NCBI GenBank assembly: GCA_016928605.1
Contig: JAFGKN010000273.1
Span: 1-5,079 of the forward strand
Origin: Planctomycetota bacterium
GTDB lineage: Bacteria > Planctomycetota > UBA8108
Reading direction: 5' to 3'
DNA: 5,079 nucleotides
The position numbers were made by a program, and so were the translations under genes. The notes under the pieces are model-generated. The model saw only the letters and a list, made by a program, of their open reading frames with translations, was not told the DNA's origin and made no database searches. Shown one piece after another: positions 1 through 5,070 of the stretch. The stretch's first letter is position 1; every line of letters begins with the position of its first letter.

Positions 1-4
1 CGCA

Positions 5-118
5 GCCCGCTGCGGTTGCCGCTGCGGGTGCGGATGCAGCTGCGCATGCGGCTGCGGGTGCGGGTGAGGACTCTGATGCGGACTCGGATTCCGATTTGGC
101 TTCGGGGACGGGCTCGGC
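5..118. repeat. Degenerate hexanucleotide tandem array
   Basis: Reading in steps of six from base 11 gives units such as TGCGGT, TGCCGC, TGCGGG, TGCGGA, TGCAGC, TGCGCA, TGCGGC, TGCGGG and TGCGGG. More diverged units of the form TGCGGA, CTCGGA, TTCCGA and TTCGGG follow to about base 118. The period of six is clear, but the units have drifted. Six is a multiple of three, so several reading frames stay open here by default. Plus frame 3 reads an Ala-rich then Asp/Ser-rich peptide that ends at a TGA at 132-134. The minus frame that continues past the permease stop is also open to the window edge. I therefore treat the stretch as low-complexity DNA. It could also be the tail of a plus-strand gene lying outside the window. 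Confidence 0.6.
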
Positions 119-127
119 CCTGCGACC

Positions 128-1054
128 TCACTGAGGGGAGCTCGAGACCGCAGCGGAAGCGGCCGGGCGGCAGCTCACCACCAGCGCGATGCCTCCGAGG
201 ATCACGGCGCTTCCGGCCAGCGTCCAGACGCCGGGCACCTCGTCGATCGCCGGCAGCAGCGCGGCGAGCCCGGCGGCCACGACAGGCTCTCCAAGGGCGA
301 CGACGTTGACGACCGGCGCGGAGAGCCACCGGAGCGTCCAGTTGAGCAGGGTGTGCCCGAGGAGCCCGGGCCCGAGGGCGAGAGCGCCGAAGATGATCCA
401 GTCCGCGGCCGGCCAGGGGGCCAGCCTCGTCCCCGCGGCGAGCGACAGGCCGAGGAGCGCGACAGCCGAGAGACCGTAGACTCGCGTGACGTACGCCCAG
501 AGCGTCGTCTTCTGGCGGAGGCGCCGGCCGATCACGAAGTATCCGGCGCCGGTGGCGGCGCCCCCGATCGCGAGCAGGTTGCCGCCGAGCCGAGAGGTTC
601 CCTCCCCGCCGGCGTCCTCGCAGGAGATGAGGGCCACGCCCGCCACCGCCGCGGCGATGCCCAGCCACTGCCCTCCGGTGGCGCTCTCGCGCAGGAAGAG
701 CGCGGCCCAGAGCGCAGCGAAGAGCGGCATGGTGTTGACGAGGACGACGGACGCGGCGACGGTCGTCATGGAGAGCGACGTGATCCAGCAGGCGAAGTGA
801 GCCGCGAGGCACACGCCTCCCGCGGCGGCGAGGATCCACTCGCGGGCACCGAAGGCATCACCCCGCGCCGAACCACTCCGGCCGGCGATCCAGAAGCCCC
901 CCGTGAGAGCCGTGCTGAAGAGCATCCTCCAGAAGGCGATCGCCAGCGCGGGGGCGGCGGCGAGGCGGACGAGCGGCCCGGCAACCCCGATGGCGAGGAC
1001 CGCCAGGGCCAGCACCGCGATGAGGGCTGTCCGTGATGGTGCGAGCGGCGGCAT
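128..1054 (-). CDS. EamA/DMT-family permease (drug/metabolite transporter superfamily)
   Basis: This is a 308-residue inner-membrane protein of the usual length for a two-repeat EamA transporter. About ten hydrophobic helices can be drawn, near residues 10-30, 36-56, 72-90, 97-120, 127-145, 158-176, 186-205, 219-238, 246-269 and 276-294. They form two tandem EamA repeats, at about 12-145 and 157-293. Each repeat shows the family pattern late in its sequence: LFLRES before the last helix of repeat 1, and GHTLLNWTLRWLSAPVVN followed by LGEPVVA in repeat 2. Members export or import small metabolites such as amino acids, but the substrate cannot be read from the sequence. The ATG at 1054 is the only start that keeps helix 1. 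Its ribosome binding site is weak (CTGGGG close to the ATG). The gene lies about 180 bp after the preceding gene and probably has its own promoter, although none is clear. Its stop lies next to the hexamer array at the window edge. Confidence 0.93.
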   Translation of the reverse strand: MPPLAPSRTALIAVLALAVLAIGVAGPLVRLAAAPALAIAFWRMLFSTALTGGFWIAGRSGSARGDAFGAREWILAAAGGVCLAAHFACWITSLSMTTVAASVVLVNTMPLFAALWAALFLRESATGGQWLGIAAAVAGVALISCEDAGGEGTSRLGGNLLAIGGAATGAGYFVIGRRLRQKTTLWAYVTRVYGLSAVALLGLSLAAGTRLAPWPAADWIIFGALALGPGLLGHTLLNWTLRWLSAPVVNVVALGEPVVAAGLAALLPAIDEVPGVWTLAGSAVILGGIALVVSCRPAASAAVSSSPQ

Positions 1055-1169
1055 GACCCCAGAGTAGAGCAGCGCGGCGGCCGGTTTTCACCTGAGAATG
1101 CGGCGGATCCTCCGTCCAGGCCACGCTGCTCCGCAGCGGCCGGCCGGTGCTCCCGGCGGGATCAAAGGA

Positions 1170-1214
1170 GCCTGCCCGGAAGGAGACAGGCGGCGGGTTC
1201 CAATCCGGGCAGGC
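1170..1214 (-). terminator. Candidate intrinsic terminator after the PsbP-like gene
   Basis: A perfect 11-bp inverted repeat has arms at 1170-1180 (GCCTGCCCGGA) and 1204-1214 (TCCGGGCAGGC), with a 23-nt loop. On the minus strand it begins 24 nt after the stop codon of the gene at 1239-1946. The 3' arm is followed by TCCTTTGATC, which is only a poor U-tract. Its position favours termination of that transcript before the permease gene. The long loop and broken U-tract leave this uncertain. Confidence 0.4.
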
Positions 1215-1238
1215 CGATCGGGGGAGGATCCAAGAGGC

Positions 1239-1946
1239 TCACTGATCATCGGACGATTCCATGCGGAGCGGGCGCAGGCGATCGCTGCCGCCTCGCCGGC
1301 GGCTCCGCAGGGTGAGGCCGGCTGCGAGGGATGTCCCCCACAGGCCCCCCCAGAGCCAGATCGATGATCTACAGAGGAGCGGGGGCCCCTCGCTCAGCAC
1401 GAGCGTGGAAACGATCTCTTCGAAGGAGCTCTCGAGGCGCGCGTACTCCTCGGACGCCGAGGAGAACCCGAGCACGTAGGTGCTCCGCCCGCTGATGACG
1501 TACTGGAGCTGCTCGGCGCTCTCCGCGCTCGTCTCCACGCGGGCGCGGATGCGGTACGCCGGCTTGCCATCCAGCTCGACGATCCGAACATCGAGGATCT
1601 CGAACCGGAGGATGCCTTCCGCGTCGCGGAGGCCGGCTTCGATGCGGCGGCGAACGGCTCCCGCTCCGAAGCGGTGGACCGCGATGGGCAGGGGATGCGC
1701 TGCGAGCGCCAGCTTCGCCACGGCGGCGCCTTCCTCCTCGCGCGTCCAGACCCTCGCGAGGAGATCCACGTCGGCAGAGCTGGAAAGGGCCAGCGCCTCG
1801 CCGCGAGCGGCCGCGTGATCCTTCAGCGTCCAACCCTCGGGGAGCGTGAAGCGGAGATCCTCGAACCGCTCCGCCGAGGCCTTCGCTCCCGCCGAGGAGG
1901 CGGCCACGATGAGCATCGACAGGAGGAGCTTGCGGATCTTCCCCAT
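1239..1946 (-). CDS. Predicted secreted protein with PsbP/DUF1795-like domain and C-terminal membrane anchor
   Basis: The 235-residue protein starts with a Sec signal peptide: basic GKIRK, a hydrophobic LLLSMLIVAASSAG core, and a likely cut after A-K-A or A-S-A near residues 23-25. Residues about 26-186 form an alpha/beta domain that opens with FEDLRFTLPEGWTL. It contains a central strand ending in LDGKPAYRIRARVE (125-138) and a final unit with Y-V-L-G-F followed by SSFEEIVSTLVL. This order (amphipathic strand and P-x-G-W, then G-x-x-A-Y, then a closing helix) recalls the PsbP/Mog1/DUF1795 fold, but the match is by eye only. A hydrophobic helix at about 196-213 is followed by RSRRR, so the domain should sit outside the cytoplasmic membrane with a short cytoplasmic tail. 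The ATG at 1946 is preferred over one 12 codons upstream because it has a good ribosome binding site and puts the signal peptide at the N-terminus. The function is unknown. Confidence 0.78.
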   Translation of the reverse strand: MGKIRKLLLSMLIVAASSAGAKASAERFEDLRFTLPEGWTLKDHAAARGEALALSSSADVDLLARVWTREEEGAAVAKLALAAHPLPIAVHRFGAGAVRRRIEAGLRDAEGILRFEILDVRIVELDGKPAYRIRARVETSAESAEQLQYVISGRSTYVLGFSSASEEYARLESSFEEIVSTLVLSEGPPLLCRSSIWLWGGLWGTSLAAGLTLRSRRRGGSDRLRPLRMESSDDQ

Positions 1947-1951
1947 GACCA

Positions 1952-1959
1952 CCCCTCTC
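1952..1959 (-). promoter_or_regulatory. Ribosome binding site that fixes the start at 1946
   Basis: The minus strand reads GAGAGGGG followed by a 5-nt spacer (TGGTC) and the ATG at 1946. The alternative ATG at 1982 is preceded by CGGGTCCTGG, with no Shine-Dalgarno match. This supports the shorter, signal-peptide-first protein. A weak 5-bp pairing (CCTCT with AGAGG) could partly cover the site. Confidence 0.6.
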
Positions 1960-2122
1960 GAGACCTCCGCAGAGGCCTCCATCCAGGACCCGGACGGCGA
2001 GGCGCCCGGCGCGCGGATCAGCGGCCGGAGGCCGATCTACCCCCGAGGCAGAACGTTTCCGGCCGCTGGCTTCCGCGCGGATCCCAGACCTTCACTTCGA
2101 ATCTTCTGTGGTTTTTTGAGAA

Positions 2123-2152
2123 GTTGGGCTCGGGTTATCGCCCGAGCCCAAC
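2123..2152. repeat. Perfect 12-bp inverted repeat (hairpin)
   Basis: The arm GTTGGGCTCGGG (2123-2134) pairs exactly with CCCGAGCCCAAC (2141-2152) around the six-base loop TTATCG. A T6 run lies just before it on the plus strand, so transcription along the minus strand meets the stem first and then CTTCTC followed by A6. That is the wrong polarity for a classic terminator serving the minus-strand genes. It may still halt polymerase as a stem without a U-tract, protect an mRNA end, or bind a protein. Confidence 0.6.
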
Positions 2153-2249
2153 CCTCCCGCAATCCGTGGATCCTCGGCGGATCCAGCTTCCCCGGCCCGC
2201 ACCCGGCGATCCCTCAGGATCCCCGTGGCGAGCCGCTTGGAGCGAGCGT

Positions 2250-2271
2250 CCCCCGCTTCGACCGGCGGGGG
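2250..2271. repeat. Short GC-rich hairpin downstream of DUF2017
   Basis: CCCCCGC (2250-2256) pairs with GCGGGGG (2265-2271) across an eight-base loop. It lies 91 nt after the DUF2017 stop codon on the minus strand and has no U-tract after it. It could contribute to ending the operon transcript or be part of a leader for the next gene. At this base composition a 7-bp GC stem can also arise by chance. Confidence 0.3.
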
Positions 2272-2302
2272 TGACTTCCCGAAATCGCTCGCGGTTCCCA
2301 GA

Positions 2303-2331
2303 AGTATTCCCCAGGATCCCGGAACGTGCAA
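2303..2331 (-). promoter_or_regulatory. Weak candidate sigma70-type promoter
   Basis: On the minus strand TTGCAC (2331-2326) and AATACT (2308-2303) are separated by 17 bases. The second box matches TATAAT at four of six positions, and the first keeps the TTG of TTGACA. If real, it would start a transcript about 350 nt before the PsbP-like gene, with both hairpins in the leader. The match is modest and high-GC promoters are hard to judge by eye. Confidence 0.2.
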
Positions 2332-2362
2332 ACGCGTTACCGGCGCCGGGGGCTCGGCACGC

Positions 2363-2935
2363 CTAAGTGCTTTTATCAGCAGGGCCTTCGCCCTTCCCGG
2401 AACCGCTGTCCCGCGGGCTCTCGGGCGGGGTGATCCGCGGCAGGGGGAACCCGGAGGCCTGGAGGAGCTCCTCCTCCAGCCAGCTCAGGTAGTGGAGCAG
2501 GGCGAGGTCCTCGGCGCGCGGGTGCGAGGCGTCGAAGGCGTCGTCGCTCCAGTCGTCCTCCTCGATCTCCAGCTCCGTGCCCAGCACGAGGCGCATATCG
2601 TTCACGAAGCCGAGCCACAGGTCGTAGTCCTCCGCGCGCACCGTGATCTCCGCGCGCAGCTGCTTGACCCGCATCCGCCGCAAGCTCTTCTCGAAGGCCT
2701 CCACGCCTGCGAGCTTTCTGCGCAGGAGATCCTCTCCCAGGAGCCTGCGGTACTCGCGGTCCTTCGCCGGATCGCGGTACGCGCGCGGAAAAAGCCGCAG
2801 GACCGTGCGGTCGCTGAAGTCGGGATCCGTGAGCAATCGGCGGATTCTCTCGGGAAGAGACTTGAGGACGAGAGCCTCGTAGAGGTTGAGAGACACCGCC
2901 ACGGTGCCGTCCTTGCGCCGGCTCACCTTCAGCAT
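2363..2935 (-). CDS. DUF2017 family protein, partner gene of clpS
   Basis: The 190-residue soluble protein has the DUF2017 pattern. A basic start is followed by FPRAYRDPAKDREYRRL (49-65), a charged helical centre (LLRRKLAGVEAFEKSLRRM), then a block with W-L-G-F-V-N-D-M-R-L-V-L-G-T (107-120) and an acidic EIEEDDWSDD stretch. A Leu-rich helix (ALLHYLSWLEEELLQA) and a polar tail end the protein. The family has no settled biochemical role. In Actinobacteria it sits directly after clpS, which suggests a link to Clp-dependent proteolysis, but this is inference from position. The start at 2935 is chosen because its ATG shares its A with the clpS TGA stop (TGATG) and has AGGA six bases upstream. That points to translational coupling. 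An upstream in-frame extension would run antiparallel in meaning through clpS and is not credible. Confidence 0.88.
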   Translation of the reverse strand: MLKVSRRKDGTVAVSLNLYEALVLKSLPERIRRLLTDPDFSDRTVLRLFPRAYRDPAKDREYRRLLGEDLLRRKLAGVEAFEKSLRRMRVKQLRAEITVRAEDYDLWLGFVNDMRLVLGTELEIEEDDWSDDAFDASHPRAEDLALLHYLSWLEEELLQASGFPLPRITPPESPRDSGSGKGEGPADKST

Positions 2936-3270
2936 CACGCGTCCTGTTTCTCGAGAGTGGCCTGCAGGCCGTACTGGTGAAGACGCGAAACGTAGTACTC
3001 CGCCTTCTCGCGCTCGACCGAGGCGACGATGGACCTCCCCTCGTTGTGAACCTGCAGCATCAGCTTGGTCGCCAGCTCGATCGAGTAGCCGAAGAGCTTC
3101 TGGAACACGAACGTCACGTAGGACATCAGGTTGATCGGATCGTTCCACACGATCACGTTCCAGAGCCGGTCCGGAGAGACGAGGGAATCGGTCTCCGTCG
3201 TGGTCTTCTCCCTCGTTCCAGGCGACACACCGCCCGAGAGCACAGGTCCAGTTCCGTTCGGTTCTTCCAT
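2935..3270 (-). CDS. clpS: ATP-dependent Clp protease adaptor ClpS
   Basis: ClpS binds proteins with destabilising N-terminal residues and hands them to the ClpA or ClpC unfoldase in the cytoplasm (N-degron pathway). From the ATG at 3270 the protein has 111 residues, the normal family length. A disordered polar N-terminus (1-33) is followed by the compact domain: WNVIVWNDPINLMSYV (37-52), FQKLFGYS, LMLQVHNEGR (70-79), then an alpha-helix and the closing QATLEK strand. The pocket residues are present: Asn43, Asp44 and His75, which hold the substrate amino group in E. coli ClpS, and Met49, which matches the E. coli gate Met40. Pro45 replaces the second Asp of the NDD motif, as in actinobacterial ClpS. 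A longer start at 3381 overlaps the symporter stop (ATGA) and has AGGCGG nearby, but adds 37 Ala/Gly/Arg-rich residues. A 6-bp hairpin (3296-3310) lies just upstream of the chosen start. Confidence 0.93.
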   Translation of the reverse strand: MEEPNGTGPVLSGGVSPGTREKTTTETDSLVSPDRLWNVIVWNDPINLMSYVTFVFQKLFGYSIELATKLMLQVHNEGRSIVASVEREKAEYYVSRLHQYGLQATLEKQDA

Positions 3271-3377
3271 CTCTCTACGCCGGCCCGGGGAGCGCGGAGG
3301 CCCCGCCTCCCGAGCCGATCCAGCGACTCCGCCGCGGCCGGCGCCCAGCCGACCCGCCGCCGCCGCGCGGCTTGCGC

Positions 3378-4979
3378 TCATTGTACCGCCTGCGGCGCGG
3401 CGATGTCAGCCTCTCCTTCGCTGCGGGCCACGATGGCGGCGCAGGTCGTGTCGCTCCAGACGTTCACGGCGGTCCGGAGCATGTCCAGCGGCCGATCGAC
3501 CGCCAGGAGGAGCACCACGCCGTCGAGAGGGAGGCGGAGGGCGCTGAGGATCGTCGTCATCATCACCAGCCCGGCGGCTGGGATTCCGGCGGCTCCGATG
3601 GAGGCCAGAAGCGCCGTGATCACGACGACGAGCTGGCCGCCAAGCGTGAGCTCGAAGTCGCCGGCGCTCGCGTAGTACTGGGCGAGGAAAATCACGCCGA
3701 CGCACTCGTACAGCGCGGTGCCATCCATGTTGATCGTCGCCCCGAGGGGGAGGACGAACGCGCCGGTCCGGTTGCTCACCCCTCCGCGCTCTTCGACGGA
3801 CCGCATCGTCTCCGGCAAGGTCACGGCGGAGGACGCGGTGGAGAAGGCGGTGACGAGGGCCGGCATCACGCAGCGCGCCCAGCGCAGGGGACGGACGCGG
3901 GCGAGGAGGAGCAGCATCAGAGGCAGGGTTGCGCAGGCATGGATCAACAGGGCGAGGACGACCGTCAGCATCAGCTTGAGAAGCGGGATGAAGGGCTCAA
4001 AGCCGCTCGAGCCGACGACCCGCGCGATCAGCGCGAAGACGCCCACGGGGATGAAGAGCAGGACGAACTCGGCGACCTTCATCATGACCTGGAAGCCCGC
4101 CTCGAAGAGGCGGCGCAGCAGGTCGCCCGAGCTCCCTCCCACGCGGGTGATGAAGGCGCCCAGCAGGAGGCTGAAGAAGATGACCTGCAGGATCTGCGCA
4201 TTCTCGCCGAAGGCGGCGAAGACGTTCTGCGGGATCATGCGAAGGAAGATGCCCAGGAATCCCTCGTCGGGCGCCAGGTCTTCCCTCTCCACTCTCTCGG
4301 CGAGGTCGAGCTTTGCTTCCCAGCCCGGCTGGATGACCTGAACGAGCACGAGCCCCACGAGGATGGCGAGCAGGCTGGTTGCGACGTAATAGGAAAGCGT
4401 CTTCACGCCGATGCGGCCCAGCGAGCGGAGGTTTCCCAGGCTGGCCACCCCTGTGACGAGCGACGTCAGGATGAGGGGCACGATCAACATCTGGAGCAGG
4501 CGGCGAAAGGCGTCCGCCAGGAAGCTCAGCGGGAGCAGCGCCCGCGCGCGCGGCGACGACGCGGCCCACACCACCTGCCCCCGCGCGGGGACCTCGACGC
4601 CGTCGCGCTCGACGCTCAGGCTGACGCGCGCCCCGTCCGGCCAGCGGGAGAGAAGCCTCAGGAAGGCCTCGGCGCTCGCCACCTCCCTTCCCCCCACCCG
4701 CACCACGCGGTCGCCCGCGCGCAGCGCGAGAGGCCCCTCCGCATCGCCCGCATCGACCTGAGCCCGCGGCGCGCTCCGGTCGACGGCGATGCGCTCGGCC
4801 GGCTCCACCTCGACCCTCGATCGCCGCGTGCCCGCGGGCTCAGCGGCATCGCGCTCGATCCCGGCGAGCCGCGGCCGCGGATCGAGCCCCTGGAGGGCCA
4901 TCCCCACCGCGATGCCCAGCCCCATCGCGAGGAGGATCTGCCAGTGGATCTTCCATCTCCAGATCTTGAGCCAGCCCAT
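3378..4979 (-). CDS. Dicarboxylate/amino acid:cation symporter (SLC1/Glt family) with PDZ-like extracytoplasmic insertion
   Basis: An inner-membrane secondary transporter, probably Na+-driven uptake of glutamate, aspartate or a related acid. The carrier core is complete. It has TM1 at 12-30, TM2 at 147-178, TM3 at 190-218, and the HP1 serine motif STASSAVTLPE (380-390). TM7 carries NMDGTALYE (417-425), HP2 carries GAAGIPAAG (462-470), and TM8 has Asp499, Arg502, Thr503, Asn506 and Asp510 in the spacing that binds substrate in GltPh. Arg502 favours an acidic substrate. The NVWSD ending is unlike DctA and closer to the glutamate branch. The protein is about 100 residues longer than usual because of an insert at about 31-148 between TM1 and TM2. 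Residues 82-130 of the insert (LRAGDRVVRVGGREV, then SLSVERDGVEV) resemble a PDZ domain. The loop lies outside the membrane in this family. The ATG at 4979 has AGAGGG five bases upstream. The stop is the first base pair of the possible long clpS start. Confidence 0.93.
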   Translation of the reverse strand: MGWLKIWRWKIHWQILLAMGLGIAVGMALQGLDPRPRLAGIERDAAEPAGTRRSRVEVEPAERIAVDRSAPRAQVDAGDAEGPLALRAGDRVVRVGGREVASAEAFLRLLSRWPDGARVSLSVERDGVEVPARGQVVWAASSPRARALLPLSFLADAFRRLLQMLIVPLILTSLVTGVASLGNLRSLGRIGVKTLSYYVATSLLAILVGLVLVQVIQPGWEAKLDLAERVEREDLAPDEGFLGIFLRMIPQNVFAAFGENAQILQVIFFSLLLGAFITRVGGSSGDLLRRLFEAGFQVMMKVAEFVLLFIPVGVFALIARVVGSSGFEPFIPLLKLMLTVVLALLIHACATLPLMLLLLARVRPLRWARCVMPALVTAFSTASSAVTLPETMRSVEERGGVSNRTGAFVLPLGATINMDGTALYECVGVIFLAQYYASAGDFELTLGGQLVVVITALLASIGAAGIPAAGLVMMTTILSALRLPLDGVVLLLAVDRPLDMLRTAVNVWSDTTCAAIVARSEGEADIAAPQAVQ

Positions 4980-4984
4980 GGAGT

Positions 4985-5021
4985 CCCTCTGGTAACCGAT
5001 GGGACAGCGAAGTTCCAGAGG
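4985..5021 (-). promoter_or_regulatory. Ribosome binding site of the symporter, within a possible sequestering hairpin
   Basis: On the minus strand CCTCTGG (5021-5015) can pair perfectly with CCAGAGG (4992-4986). The second arm contains most of the Shine-Dalgarno sequence AGAGGG (4990-4985). The loop can add three more pairs (AAC with GUU) around a single bulged A. The ATG follows five bases after the site. Such pairing could hold translation back until the leader refolds, but no ligand-binding or thermometer family is recognisable. Confidence 0.4.
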
Positions 5022-5040
5022 AATCGACGGCGGACAGAGC

Positions 5041-5070
5041 CGCGGCCGCGGCCGCGGCCGCGGCCGCGGC
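5041..5070. repeat. Tandem hexamer tract (CGCGGC)5
   Basis: Five exact copies of CGCGGC run to base 70 of the last hundred and then decay into CGGAGC. The unit is self-complementary when shifted, so overlapping GCGGCCGC palindromes recur every six bases and the tract can fold on itself or adopt Z-DNA. It lies about 60 bp upstream of the symporter start, at the edge of the window. Confidence 0.85.

Larger units (their letters stand above)
1947..2362. other. 416-bp gene-free region between DUF2017 and the PsbP-like gene
   Basis: No convincing protein lies here on either strand. The open frames are Arg/Pro/Ser-rich and match no family pattern. The region holds the ribosome binding site for the gene at its left, a perfect 12-bp hairpin (2123-2152), a 7-bp GC hairpin (2250-2271), and five GGATCC palindromes (2079, 2168, 2179, 2217 and 2314). 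It also holds a 10-bp CCGGCGCCGG palindrome (2340-2349) and a weak promoter-like pair (2303-2331). A short patch at about 2098-2125 is clearly richer in A+T than its surroundings. The likely job is to end the symporter-clpS-DUF2017 transcript and start the next one. An untranslated leader or small RNA is possible but not shown. Confidence 0.6.

Noticed and set aside
353..1036. Long plus-strand open frame opposite the permease
   Set aside because: It is antisense to a clear EamA gene. Its product is a Gly/Glu/Arg-rich string with no hydrophobic core or motif, as expected for a shadow frame in GC-rich DNA.
1124..1138. CGCTGC/GCAGCG stem with a three-base loop upstream of the permease
   Set aside because: Short GC-rich stems of this kind recur throughout the window. 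No nearby feature gives it a role.
1947..1982. Longer start for the PsbP-like protein at 1982
   Set aside because: It has no Shine-Dalgarno site and would place 12 polar residues before the signal peptide.
2022..2034. Small CGGCC/GGCCG stem with a three-base loop
   Set aside because: Five GC pairs with a tiny loop are common by chance at this base composition.
2034..2060. GGAAAC followed by GTAGAT as an ECF sigma-factor promoter on the minus strand
   Set aside because: The spacing and second box do not fit well, and the match is within chance for this sequence.
2092..2331. 79-codon minus-strand frame in the gene-free region
   Set aside because: It uses a TTG start with no ribosome binding site, reads through both hairpins and has no recognisable composition or motif.
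2225..2980. 251-codon plus-strand open frame opposite DUF2017
   Set aside because: It runs antisense through the conserved DUF2017 blocks and into clpS, and its Leu/Val/His/Gln-rich product resembles no family. The sense-strand genes explain the sequence.
2936..3148. N-terminal extension of DUF2017 up to an ATG at 3148
   Set aside because: The extra 71 residues lie in another frame of the conserved ClpS domain. The ATG at 2935, with TGATG overlap, gives the family-length protein.
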